From positions 310,001 to 374,000 of the forward strand of contig NC_047082.1 of assembly GCF_902459465.1 (NCBI RefSeq): a DNA stretch of 64,000 nt, read 5' to 3'. This document shows positions 46,617 through 58,279 of the stretch, in pieces. A program made the position numbers and the translations under genes. The stretch comes from Asterias rubens. Lineage: Eukaryota; Echinodermata; Asteroidea; Forcipulatida; Asteriidae. Under the pieces are notes generated by a model. The model was not told the origin of the DNA. It saw only the letters and a list, made by a program, of their open reading frames with translations, and did not search any database. The stretch's first letter is position 1. Every line of letters starts with the position of its first letter.

Positions 46617-48344
46617 TCCTTCTTCCATGTAGAGTCGTTGATGATCTGTTCTCAGTAACGGACACTCAGTCGAACGAGGTGACGTCATCATCATGCAATC
46701 ATCCCTTTTAGTTATAAAGCTGATGCAGTTGATGAGGATGCAAACTAGGCTTAATTCATACTTGGTAGAGCGCGGGAGATATTATTGCCGTGCTTTGGAA
46801 AATCGTTAGTGGCTGGAACAGAAAACACTTTGCCTCGGCGTGGGTGTTACAAGAATGCTAGTTCCCTCCCTGGAATCTGTTGTGTTTTTTGTATCGGTCT
46901 TTTGTTCTGCGTCATCCTTTCTCTATGGTCACAACATCTACGTATGTTGAGCCACGGATGTTTGTGCCATGTATTATTTCCTCTAGAGTTGAGAGATATA
47001 GAGGGAATTATTAAGCTGTTTTACATTAGCCATTCTAGGATAAAATAAGAGTAACATAATAATTATTGGCAACACATACCTTTGTTTTTTTAGGGAAGTT
47101 CGATTGTTTTAATTACACGATAAAACTGTGTAACCAATTAAATTTTTCTTTTCAAAAGGTGGTCGCGTTTTTGAGATAATATCGCCGAAAATCTGAAGGG
47201 AATATTTACTTATAGACAATTGTTTTGTTAGCAAAAATTCAACCAATATTCTGCAATCTGAGAACATACATCTGAGGAGCAATACTGACAGTAACGCTTC
47301 TCATCTGGTTCATGGGGCATAAATATCTGATATCTTTTTATGCAATCACATTACTTCAAAATACTTTATACTATCGAGTAGCTGCTGACCTGCTGTCGAA
47401 TTCTAAACAATCATAAGTTTTGTTTGCCATTCATTTTCAGAGGGAAGAAACCTTTGTTACCTGAACAAAGAATTATTATTACCAAACGTATACCTTCCTC
47501 CAACCCTTGCACTGAGTTCCATCCTTCTTTTATTAAATTGCCAAAAAGTGAAGGACTCAGATGGACGATCAAATTTATATCAAATTGTGCGAGCTCATAA
47601 CAGAGTCAGGCTTTCCAATCTTTTCAAAAAATAAAGTTTGCGTGCGTGGAGTCATGTGACGTTGGAGAACAAGATATTGGACGATTAGGGCCCCATGCTA
47701 GCCACAAAATGATTGTATCTAAAGACAAATCATACTTCCGAACACGATTAAAATAAGTCCATAGAACAATTTTATCATTCACAAGTCATTATGACATAAC
47801 GATGGAGGGTGGAACAAACCAATTGTTATTACAGCTTCAAAAAACAATTACGTCATCACAGCCCCACCATTAACATTTTATGTGGGGGGGGGGGCGTACT
47901 GACAGTGCACAGTGGTGGTGCACAGTGGTGGTTGGTCATGCAATAAAACTGATACCGGAGAACGAAATCCAGGAATTTCCAGAACAATGAGTACATGGTT
48001 GGTTTTGTCTGTATGCAGTTAGAATGAATCAAGTACATAGATACAAGGAAGTACTTGAGAATCCATCCACACACCCGCGTGGCCCCTTCATCAGCGCTGC
48101 TTTTTATGCCATTATATTTTTTTCTTGGAAACACAAACTTCCACGCCTGTAATCAAATCCGGAACCCATCACGACGCATTAATTAAACTTTCATTCTCGA
48201 CATTATTGTATTATATCAGCTTTTGTTTTGCCAATACTTTTATAATTATGGAACTCTCTTTGTTTGGTAAAACCATGTTAAACATCATTGTTATCTTTAT
48301 AACAATATTTTGATCGTAAAAATCCCCTATTAAATCTTGCAACA
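46617..48344. other. Intergenic; no gene supported
   Basis: No conserved frame or splice-linked exon seen. A G-tract lies at about 47884-47894. Confidence 0.4.
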
Positions 48345-48530
48345 GTTTTGAAATCTTACCGCAAGAGGGCAGTATGTAATAAAGACAGTCTGCATTGAAG
48401 TCTTACCACAAGAGGGCGGTATTTAATAATATAGACAATCGGCTTTGAAGTTTTATTACAAGAGGGCGGTATTTAACAAAGACAATCGGCTTTGAAGTCT
48501 TACCACAAGAGGGCGGTATTTAATAACGCC
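48345..48530. repeat. Degenerate tandem repeat, about 50-55 bp x 4
   Basis: CTTACCACAAGAGGGCGGTA, TTTAATAA and GACAATCGGCTTTGAAG recur four times with small changes. Confidence 0.85.
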
Positions 48531-49439
48531 AAGCTGAGAATAGTGCAGTGTCGTCTGCTCTCTGCTTTTGATCACACACACTAATTCTCATTTTGCCATT
48601 GTTCAAACATTAACTGAGAGGTTTCATCTGAAACACAAACACCATGAATACTATTTATATTCACTAATTAGACCACCTCCAAGAAAAAGTGTGCAACTGG
48701 GGGAGGGGGGGGGGTATGTTGTTCGGGGCAACTGCTTCCCTTCTTACTTTATAATAAATTAAGAACAAACACGTCAGTCAAGATCTATTGGTAAGAGTAA
48801 ACTTCAAGCAATGGATTGCTATGGATATAGGTTACATAATCAGGGGGGGGGGGGCCCACTTCATGTAAACAATTGCTGCTCAGTCCCCTGCACGTGTACC
48901 CCCAATATGTGGAGATTGTGCAGTAATTCACCAGAACCAATTCTGGGCCCAATTTCATAAAGCGTATACAGAACAGTTCTCATACCCCCATTGATAGCCA
49001 TGTCCCCTTCCTTTCAGTTTGGATTTATGAGATTCAGAATTACCAGAATAAATGATCACGCTTTAAAAGCTTTAATATGTTTTTAAAAACTAAACCTAAA
49101 ACTAAACCCAATACATAAACAATAAACTATGAGTATTCCTGTACAAATATTACATTTCCATTAGAAAAATATATTACCAGTTGCCCACCTGGCATATACG
49201 CTTGTGCATGGTGACATGAAAGACTAGTTTGGGTCCCCCCCCCCTGCGAAAAACAGAAGGGTAAACAACAATTCCACAGGCATTCTACTTGGGAGGGATT
49301 CAAAGCTAAGATCTACATTTTTAGCGGATATGACCGGTAGACCAGCGAAGATGCCAGGTCTCAATTTCATAAAGTCTGTAAGCACAAAGTAGTAAAGTAG
49401 TAGTCACAGCTGATTCTCTATCTTCCGCCCGGGTAGTAA

Positions 49440-49600
49440 CTAAAAAGCAGGACAGTTTTTTTCAAAGATGAGAAGTCTCCCAAATAAATTTGAAATAATC
49501 TACTCTGCAGTAGTATAATAAAGCAAAGCTCTCTAAAGAACAAACTCTACCTGGCAAGTAGATGCACACATGGTGTTACCGCAAACCAAATATATATTGA
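49440..49600 (+). repeat. Dispersed repeat family C, copy 2
   Basis: It matches 9866-10035 in order: AGCAGGACAGTTTTTTTCA, ATCTACTCTGCAGTAGTATA, GAACAAACTCTACCTGGCAA and CACACATGGTGTTACCGCAA. Confidence 0.65.
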
Positions 49601-49669
49601 TATCTCACCGTGCAATGCCTCAAATCCCATATAAGGTAAATAAATTACAAATAGAACCTATATTTTAAA

Positions 49670-49680
49670 ATTTATTTTAC
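49670..49680 (-). terminator. Possible polyadenylation signal of the Grx-DEP-DUF547 gene
   Basis: AATAAA on the minus strand about 375 bases downstream of the stop codon at 50051. Other sites cannot be excluded. Confidence 0.3.
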
Positions 49681-50050
49681 AATATCTTAGTCTTTAATTG
49701 TTACAAAAATACCAGTAAAAAGGTTGTTGACATTGAACTGTGATCCATTAAACCAAGATATTGCTGTTGGTTTATCACCCATAAACCATTCTAAAAACAA
49801 CTGTTCCACATTAAATTAAATTTTGACTCAAAAAGAACCTTAGTATATTGCGCCATTGAACAACGTGAACAGCGCCCTCAACCAGGTCAAAGGCACAAAT
49901 ACCATTGGCTTTGGCTGCATACACACAGAGTCTACACATTACTTGATATTGTTCATTTCAAGGCACTGCTTTTGAGGATTAAAATACAAAGTGCAAATAT
50001 TCTTCTGAAAATCGCAATTGTGGGATGAACACCAGGGAACTATATGAAGA

Positions 50051-53000
50051 TTAGCTTTTAGAGTTTAGTGCCCAGTTGTAGGAAAGATAGGATTGTTTGT
50101 AATTTCCACTTGCCAGCATCTTCCCTAGTGTAGTCTTCTTTTCACCGTCTCCCATATGTTCATGAATCCACCGTAACACCTGGTGAAGGAATCATGACTC
50201 CAATCAATCAAAGATAAGTAAGTATTGTTTGAAGCTTGGCATGGTGTGGAGAAATAGGAAGAAACTACAAATAAAGAGTTTCATCCTAAAAGAAAAGTAG
50301 ATTGATTTTTACCCATATACACCAATATGTATTAGCACTGTATACTCAGTACTTTCCCGAGCTTCTGTGAAAAGATCCCAGGCATATTACTCAGGTGGGA
50401 TACACACCCATGACCTTTGTAATTCTAGAGCAGTGTTGGCCCCAAGATTGTCAGTGGCTCTCACAGAAATAATAATGTAACACAAGTGTCTTGATTAAGG
50501 AAACAAGTATCAAACCAGGGCCAAATTTCATGGCTCTGCTAACCACAAGCAAAGAATCAACACTTGCGGAAGCAGGGAATTCTATGCTAACGTCAGAATT
50601 TCATTCGTTAGCAGGGAATTCTTGCTCGTGCGCGTGCGTACTCTAAGTTGCAATTGCATAGTAAGTGTCGAATGGCGATAGTAAGCGCAGAATTTGGAAT
50701 CGAACAATCACTCTACTAATCAGAAACACCACAGCTCGAGTCCTGTGTGCTGGACTAAAGTGTCAAGACCAGGACTTGAACTCACTCTCTGCTGATCAGA
50801 AACATCAGAGCATGAGTCCAGTGCGCTTGACCGCTCATTGGCCAAAACATGCCTCATGCAGGAAATATACAGGTAGAGTAAAGCAAGACTTACCGAGTCA
50901 TCACTGCAGCCGAAGTCCACTTTATACCACTGCAGGATTTTGCTTAGTTTCACTTCATTTTTCTCAGCGAGGATTTCACATCCATCACTGCTCTCTAGGA
51001 ATGCTTCTGCGGCTAACTTCAACTCGTGATAAATACCCTGAGGAAAATAATTATATATGGTCATTGATCTTCCAAAACAAAAGCAGGCACATTTGTGTTT
51101 GTACTTGTGCCAATCGACGGTAACAAAATGGAACCTTCAAGGCTTAAGTTTTACTCTGGACTGCAGGTCCGAGGTCAGTGGTTTCAGTGTCAGGTCAGTA
51201 AACTCGAGATAGGACAAGTGGTTCGCACACTATCCATTTTTGTTGGTTGGTTAAGGGAGAACCCTGGTTATGCTTGGGTTGGGTGAATTAATCCCTTAAA
51301 TAGAAAAATTCAAGACTGTATTCTTACACTAGCGCTGTATGTTTTGATCGGTGGACAGCTCTTGGCCCCACAGACCAGTGCAAAATGGATCAGCGGTTCA
51401 GGTGTCTCTAGGGCAATGTTGATACGAGGATCGCTCTTTGAGAAGGGGCGACTGAATTGTCCGATGCCCTTCCTGTTACTCCTGAGGACTCCATTCTCGA
51501 TGTCTTGAAGGGAGTAGATGTGACCACCGATGATGTAGCAGGTACGATTGAAGAACTATAACGAAGAAAATTCATAAAGAATGAGTTTATCTAGCTAAAT
51601 ATATTAAGCATCAATTCATAAATCACAATAGAAACCTACTGAACTTGATATTTGCAATGTAAAAGTCGTATCCTATTAAGGTGATCCCTCTGCTGCTGCT
51701 TCACAGGTAGTTTTGTAAACTTGGGTGTGATCCCTGGCTATAAAGCAGTTACAGTTTGACTGGCATCCCCAAACAAAGATATTGACAAAATTGGGAGACT
51801 GCCAAGGGCTAGACCGTTCCAAATTGAGAAGGTTGTAGGTTCGAATTCCAACCAAGTTCCCCAGTGGAGTTTTTTCCTGTTGAGCTCAGAAAACACCAAG
51901 TAGAACTTTTCACATATCGGTGTACGTCGGGTTTGCACAGTGCATCTTTCCTAGCCTTCCACCCCTTGGACCCTGGTTCGAAACCCACCACAGGCACTAT
52001 GTGGATCGTGTGTTCAGTCCCTACTCCTAGTGAAGGTTTCTCCCCAAAACAATTCTCCGGGGGTTTCTTGGATACTACAGTGATTAAGTTTGCTTTTCTT
52101 AGAGTCCTTGGCGGCTTCACAACTAGAATCAACAGATTTAAATAAGAAATAATAACAGGTAGTAAGCCCAATAAGAGACACATTTAGCTACAGTAACAGT
52201 GGATAGTCACCTTATATCTCTGCCAGAGATTGGTCGGTGATCCGTTCTGCACGTTGGCATGGATGACCAAAGCGTTGTACACGTTAATAAAGAAGGCAAG
52301 TTTCTCTGCCCTGGTTGCCGAGGCGATGTCAACACGTACTAGCTCAGCAGTGTGCTTCACGTACAACTGGTACTTTGGGTTGTCACGGATACCTTTATAG
52401 TCAACGCCCTAATACAAGTAAATGAAATCCAAAATCAATGGATACTTTTGTCATTCTCTACGCAAATAATTGTTCAACATTGAATATGAACATTTGATGC
52501 TAGGTAATCCTTCAAAAACTATAGAGGAAAACGTTGCATGTCTGGTGACATCACTGATTATCCAATGAGGTATCCAGATTAACTCATAAATATTCATGAG
52601 GCATGCAAATCATCCAATCATACCTTGCCATCTTTGGAGAGGTGCTCACTGTAGATATCGAGTATGAGCCTTCGTAACTCCTCACCAAGCTCAGATGCTA
52701 AATGCAGAAATGAAAACAAAACAAGACTATGTTGTCATTTAGCCTTTGAGACAGACTTAGCTACGGTCGGAACAGAGTAGTATTGCTTAACAGAAACAGG
52801 TAACCAGTCCTATTAACTTCAAATTTGCATTGTTGTGGCTGGTGCCCAACTCAATTTTTGGTTAACAAAGAAATTGGTCAAGCAGTATTTTCTGCTTAAC
52901 AGCTTTATGAAATTGCGCCCAGGTCCTTTTGGCTGGTAAGCATAGTATTATATGTGACCTGTTCTACAAAAATCGCTTATCAGAAACAGCAGAGCTTGAG

Positions 53001-55340
53001 ACCAGTGCGCTGGACCACAACTGTCAAGACCAGGACTTGAACCAAAACTCTGCTGATCAGAAACACCAGAGTTTGAGTCCAGTGCACTAGACCAGAGTGT
53101 CAAGACCAGCACTTGAACCAAACTCTGCTGATCAGAAACACTCGGCCACGGAAATGAGTGGATCACAAAACTAAATTTGACCTTAAAGACCTTCTTCAAT
53201 GGCAGTCTTACCTCGTCTGGGCTCACATAGAGAACTCATGCCTTGGTTGAGTGCAGTGGCCGTATCATCCTCAATCAGACGGTAGATCTTATCTCTGTCT
53301 TCAAACTCTAGATCGTTGGAGTTCTTGACATGGCGGCCAAAATGTTGCTCGATCAGGGCCTGGCCAATCTCAACTGCTCTTTTTCGATCTAAGCAAGAAT
53401 AATAATTATAGTAACAATAATAATAATAATAACTAGTTTTTATGTAGCGCATTTCACAATAACCGTATCAATGCGCTTTACATTAGTGCCCTGGTAGTTG
53501 GGCCAATAACATCCCTTTAATCTTTCTCAGCTCCCTGGGGAATATACAGCCCTCAGCTGCCGTGGCAACAGAAGGCTTTTTCCAACACAGTATCAACCTG
53601 TACCCTCGCAGGTACCCATTTATACCCCTGGGTGTAGAGAAGCAATTATAGTAAAATATCTTGCTCAACAAGTGTCCTGACTGAGACTTGAACCTACACT
53701 CTGATGACTTAACCTGGATTTTAAAATCATTCATTTTTGGAGTACTTGCAAATCTATGACCCTACCTTTAAATAAAATAGTTTCAAATACTTACCAACGT
53801 CTTTCGTTTTTACAACCCAGTCCACGAATTCGCGACCAACAAAGGAGTCTTTGTAAACTTTCAGACCCCGTCGGTGGTCCGATATTAAACCACTCTCTCT
53901 TAGATCTTTAACAAGTAAGGCACAATCGTCCAGCTCACACGTGAAGTTAAAGTCACCATCTGCAAATGAAAAAATATACAAAACAAATAAAAAGAGATTG
54001 TAAAAGCAGTCTCAAGTTCTGCTAGCTGAGACGTCAGAGTGTTGGTCCGGAACTCAGTCATGACACTCGTGTCCTTGGGTAAGACTTTAATTGCTTCTCT
54101 TCACCCAGGAGTATGTACTGGGAGGGCAAAGGTGTTTCCTTCTGTTGAGTTAGCTTGTTGTGCTCATAGCGCTGACTGACTACACTGTTCCACATGGGTT
54201 CCGAATTAATAGTTAGCCCCACTTCCCTGTTAAATCTCATGGGTTCATGTCCTGGTCTCGACATTTGTGGTAAAGCAAGAATGACTGAGGTACCAGTTGC
54301 AGCAATGGTAACTGTATGGTGTTCTGGCTGGTAACGTATTTTTGCTAAGCAAACGTTTTTTGTGTTATGCAAGTTTTTGTGCTTACATGCTTTATGAAAT
54401 TGGGCCCAGGTCATCTGTTAAACTACACTTGTTCTTACCTGTCCCTGATGTGTTCTTTAAGCTTGTATCTGGAACCTGAGGTGCGTCCGCCGGCGACTCG
54501 TTCTCCTCAACTTCTTGAATAAGTTTCTGTAATCTTTCCTTATCTTGCACCTGAGGGTTGTTTACACATTTGTTTGTAAGTTTGCTTTACCTGTGTGAAT
54601 ACTAGCATTCCATTGGCTTTTATATTACATGTACATGGCTGTGTTGGTTGTATGAGTTTGCCAGCACTGTTGTAGCACAATAGCATTATGATCCTATTGT
54701 TACCATGGATACAGCCTAAATCAAACACAATCAAATGACATGAGTTGGGAATGATCCCTGATTGCCTCAAGAAAACGAAATGTGAACCGGACCACATTCC
54801 TTCAAAATCATCAGCCGTGTTAAAGGTCTACAACGCCAAGCTAATTAAAATACCATTCACAAAACCAGACTGAACATCAGGCCTGAAAATTCATCTTGAG
54901 TAGGCAAGGCCATTTTCATTTAGCAAAGAGCACTTCCATTGGAAAATCATTAAGTTTATGGGAAACTTTGAAGGGGCACCAAGGCCAAGACACAAGAGCA
55001 GGGGCAACGGAGGCAATGGCCTTCAGGCAATTCCGCGCCAGAAACACGTAGGCCTACTAAGATTTCGACAACAAGTTTTTCCTACCCCTATTGAATTTAT
55101 TTTTTCATACCAATTCTTGAAGGTCATCGTTGCCTCCGACATGATGTGTGTTGAAGAATATCTGGGGAACCGTTCGCTTGCCGGTGCGTTCCACCAGGTC
55201 TTTGCGTACCGACTCCTGGTACTTGTCCACACTGACGTCAACGTAGGGTAGGTTTAACTCCCCTAAGGTGAATTTTGCTTTCATACAGTGGGGACAACCA
55301 ACGATGGAGAAAACAAGGATTTGACCCTTCATGGTAGCTA
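50051..55340 (-). CDS. Glutaredoxin-DEP-DUF547 fusion protein, complete, 9 coding exons
   Basis: Exons (complement): 55340-55111 (ATG at 55332), 54550-54439, 53959-53795, 53388-53212, 52697-52624, 52408-52211, 51555-51328, 51037-50894, 50179-50051 (stop TAA at 50053). 482 aa. Residues 1-74 are a glutaredoxin domain: CPHC active site (13-16), TVPQIFF with the cis-proline (54-60), GG (66-67). A charged linker (75-120) follows, then a DEP domain (about 120-212; DHRRGLKVYKDSFVGREFVDWV). DUF547 spans about 250-470, with FFINVYNALVIH (289-300), HFALVCGAKSCPP (373-385) and a YLSYNWALN end. Glutaredoxins reduce disulfides or bind Fe-S with glutathione; DEP domains bind membranes or GPCR-signalling partners; the role of DUF547 is unknown. 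The start follows the 3' splice site (TTGTATCTGCAG), so an upstream hydrophobic frame is read as intron, not signal peptide. Confidence 0.94.
50345..50450 (-). repeat. tRNA-derived SINE, family 2 copy
   Basis: AGTACTTTCCCGAGCTTCTG, CTCAGGTGGGATACACACCC and ATGACCTTTGTAATTCTAGA match 9360-9485. It lies between the last two exons of the Grx gene. Confidence 0.5.
50515..50705. repeat. Foldback repeat family G (TTCATGGCTCTGCTTACC ends), copy 1
   Basis: GGCCAAATTTCATGGCTCTG and AAGCAGGGAATTCT.TGCTAAC blocks recur in complement at 59005-59250. Confidence 0.55.
50725..50850 (-). repeat. tRNA-derived SINE, family 1 fragments, duplicated
   Basis: TGTCAAGACCAGGACTTGAA, CTCTGCTGATCAGAAACA and GAGTCCAGTGCGCTTGACC are the complement of the family 1 body. 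The same block occurs twice in tandem at 52975-53150. Confidence 0.5.
52975..53150 (-). repeat. tRNA-derived SINE, family 1, tandem partial copies
   Basis: CTGATCAGAAACACCAGAGT and GTCAAGACCAG.ACTTGAACC repeat at about 70-bp spacing. Intronic in the Grx gene. Confidence 0.55.
53455..53720 (-). repeat. tRNA-derived SINE, family 1, long form
   Basis: It shares GGGCCAATAACATC.CTTTAATC, CTCAGCTCCCTGGGGAATAT and GAAGCAATTA...ATCTTGCTCA with 10340-10615, including the tail. Confidence 0.65.
54890..55020 (+). repeat. Dispersed repeat family D
   Basis: GCAAGGCCATTTTCATTTAG, CACTTCCATTGGAAAATC and AAGGGGCACCAAGGCCAAGA match 14690-14830. Confidence 0.6.
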
Positions 55341-55875
55341 CTGCAGATACAATAATTACAAGAACAAAAAGCAACATTGTACATCATGTATGTTTATTCA
55401 AGAACACTTTTTTAATGATTTTGGTTCTACTTTTTTTTTACTATCCATCTATGCGAGCTATAATAAGCAAAAAGTTTTTTTTTAGTCATTCAGGGAAAAT
55501 TCCACAGTGAACTTTGACTATGAACCCATGTCCACCCACGACCCCTAGCCGACCCTAGCATCCTTGAAGTTGAATTTTGAACTCCTCTTTCTTAATTTTT
55601 AAGCCTGCAATCTAAGTTGCGAGGTTCTATTTCTACCTCCATGGTCTACTTAAGTCTACTGTACTACTAAGCTCAGCTTAGACTAGACTATTCTTTGGAA
55701 AAGGAACAAATAAATAGCTGTTGAAAACAAACAACCATGGAGGTAGAATTAAATGACCTGCTCAGCATCCATCCTGTCAGTCGAGTGGAGGTAGAAATCG
55801 TCGTATTTTCAAAAATCCCGTGTCACAGAGATATTTAAACAACGTATGCCTTAATAAATAAAGCCATAATCTTAC

Positions 55876-56000
55876 CTCCAAAGTGTTTCAATTCAGTGAT
55901 AGAAGTCAAGTTGTAATTGTACACAACTCAGAGCAAAGAATGACTTTGCATTCTAACTTTTGGAGACAAAAAGTTGACAGACAGAAAGCACTTCCTCAGC
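55876..56000 (-). promoter_or_regulatory. Probable untranslated first exon of the Grx-DEP-DUF547 gene
   Basis: The minus-strand donor TTGGAG|GTAAGA (edge 55876) can splice to the acceptor at 55341, eight bases before the ATG. The transcription start is not visible; the right edge is approximate. Confidence 0.4.
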
Positions 56001-56019
56001 ATGCAGTCAACACACCATA

Positions 56020-56145
56020 GCATTATCCCGTCCCAACTATGGAGTCGTCCCAACTACAGTTTTGAGACGACGTCCAATGCGTAGTAGCTAGCTAGATAGT
56101 TCTGTTTCAGTTGGGACGGCCCAACTATAGTTGGGATCCAGAGAT
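56020..56145. repeat. Foldback element built of TCCCAACTATAGTTGGGA blocks
   Basis: ATCCCGTCCCAACTATGGAG and GTCGTCCCAACTACAG are mirrored by AGTTGGGACGGCCC and AACTATAGTTGGGATCC. Confidence 0.6.
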
Positions 56146-56279
56146 ATGTAACAAACTAGACGGCTGTTTTCAGTTTGTCTCTGTCATCAGCGAGTTATAT
56201 AACTCTATGGTCATCAGCCACAAAACATTCGTATAACACCTTGAGGGGGGTGGGCCGGCCGTGCGTGATGGGCGTGGGT

Positions 56280-56890
56280 GGGGGGGGGGGGGGGGGGTTG
56301 TAGGACAAATTAATAGATTGTGTCGAGCATCTGGAACCGAACTTTTATAGGACAAATTATTCAATTTGGACAATTAAAACAAAGAATGTTTAAGATTACG
56401 TGTGTTTGTTTTCCCCCAAAAACTCTCTTCTTACACATCATACACTTGTTTAGTTATCCTGTCCTGGCAAACAAATTCACATAAATTAACACAATCTTTT
56501 CCTCTTTTGTTTTACGTAAGTCCTGAGATTTGAGAACACTCAGAAGATACATGGAATAGTGGTGGAGGGGGGGGGGGGTACACCATGCCATCTATTGAGC
56601 ACAAAGTGCTATTATTACAGTTCTTATACGAGCAGAAAAAAACTTCCAAATTATGACTCCGTTTCGTTTTGTTATAAATCTTTATTAAGTTCAATATTCC
56701 AGCAAGTTTATAATAGTTCTCCCTACCATCCAAGTCTCTAAAAAAAATGCTTTGCATATAGAGGGATAACCGGACAGTTTCATTTGGGGGGTAATTAAAA
56801 CAGGGGCAAATACATTTATCGTATCAAACCATTTATTTTTTCATTTTATATTATCTCATTTGGGTGGATCGAGGGGGGGGGGGGCAAAGA
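56280..56890. other. G-tract-rich interval; no gene supported
   Basis: G-runs lie at about 56280-56297 (about 18 G), 56567-56577 and 56873-56884. No conserved frame. Confidence 0.5.
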
Positions 56891-57176
56891 AGGGGGAGGG
56901 GCTACCCACTCTAGTTATGCAACTAAATCCATGGGATACACAATATATGACCATTTGAGAGGTCAGTAATTACTAGTAGCCATATATTTTAGCATGTAGT
57001 ACCAGTTAATCAGCCACTAATCAACAAATGGTCCTTCAGCCAATTTGACCTACGTTTCAAAATTAAATTGACACTACTTCAATTTATATGATATAGTCTT
57101 GAATAAAGTAAACTCTAACTTTGTCTCCTGTTTGAAACAACCTAATTTTATATTTTCTAATTTCAATTCTTACCAT

Positions 57177-57204
57177 TTTATTTATTTTGTTTATTCTTTT
57201 GAGT
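57177..57204 (-). terminator. Possible polyadenylation signal cluster of the EFR3 homologue
   Basis: Three overlapping or adjacent AATAAA hexamers on the minus strand, about 1.1 kb after the EFR3 stop. If used, the 3' UTR covers 57.2-58.3 kb. Confidence 0.3.
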
Positions 57205-57879
57205 TTTCCCTTTCCTGTAACTGGCGGCTCGTTCACTGTTAGTTTGGACAATAAAAACAAATACATCCCCTTTCAAATCAAAGACTTGTATCTTGTGTTT
57301 TTAATCCATTTCAGTTATCAGTTCTTCAGACCATGTTATCCGAGACATGTTTACAAATCAGCCACAGAACCTTCCAGCAAGCAGTTTGTAAAAAACACTG
57401 GAAGAAAAAAAAATCATTTCTGTCTTCAATGATCCGTTAAACCAACTTGCACCTAATACCAAGAACTGATTTATAAACAAATACAAATAAGGAAGAGTTT
57501 AACTTCTATGGATTATCTGTACACAATCATCATAATGACATTTGATATAAAATAATTACTATTAAATACCTTTACATATTACACATTGCTAGATAAAATT
57601 CTTTTTCTTTAAACAAAAAATTCTACTTGAGCCTGTTATTGCACTCCTAGAGTTTCAATGTTTCTGTATCATTAAGGGTGTTACACAGGATTGGTAGAGC
57701 TTACAAAATACTGGCAGACAGTGTTCATGTTTTATGTGATCAACAAAGTACTGGTACATGAAATAACAAACCTGTACAATTTTGAGTTCAATCTATTGTC
57801 ATAAGTCTGGAGAAACTAGTGAAAAACCGTTATTATTTTGTTTTACCCATTCCCCAATGACTTTAAAGCACTATACTCA

Positions 57880-57995
57880 ACATTTTCCAAGTCCTGTGTG
57901 AAAATCAACAGGCACTATAATACTCAGGTGGGACTCACACCCACAACCTTTGCCATTCTAGAACAGATGTCTTACCACTAGGTCAACGAGAGTGC
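57880..57995 (-). repeat. tRNA-derived SINE, family 2 copy
   Basis: The minus strand reads TTGACCTAGTGGTAAGACAT (A-box region), TTCTAGAATGGCAAAGGTTG and GTGAGTCCCACCTGAGTA (B-box region). This is the best-preserved family 2 copy. Confidence 0.65.
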
Positions 57996-58279
57996 TGAGT
58001 GGCTGAAGGCAGTGCAAATCCTTTGACAATGTTTTAAATGAAAACGTGATACCACTATTTTTAGTGATAGGTTTATACACTGACCCAAATGGAATTAAAA
58101 ATATACATGAAACACTTCCACTTCCACTAATAAATCCCTCTTATTCAAAAATGAAATAATAAAAAACAAATGAGTGATATAAACACATCTACATACAATT
58201 AAGTATGTCTAAAATGTAACCAGCGCTTTTGTTGATCAGACGGTAAAACTTAAAATATTTTTAAAAATAAATGACTCTA

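Noticed and set aside
46785..47048. 87-codon plus-strand frame with a hydrophobic segment
   Set aside because: Single unsupported frame, no family resemblance; kept out for lack of evidence.
50665..51123. 152-codon plus-strand frame
   Set aside because: Antisense to a confirmed DUF547 exon and to a SINE fragment; shadow frame.
55333..55377. Signal-peptide-like start MLLFVLVIIVSAVAT upstream of the glutaredoxin domain
   Set aside because: The hydrophobic stretch is the polypyrimidine tract of a 3' splice site (TTGTATCTGCAG); the ATG at 55332 is the better start.
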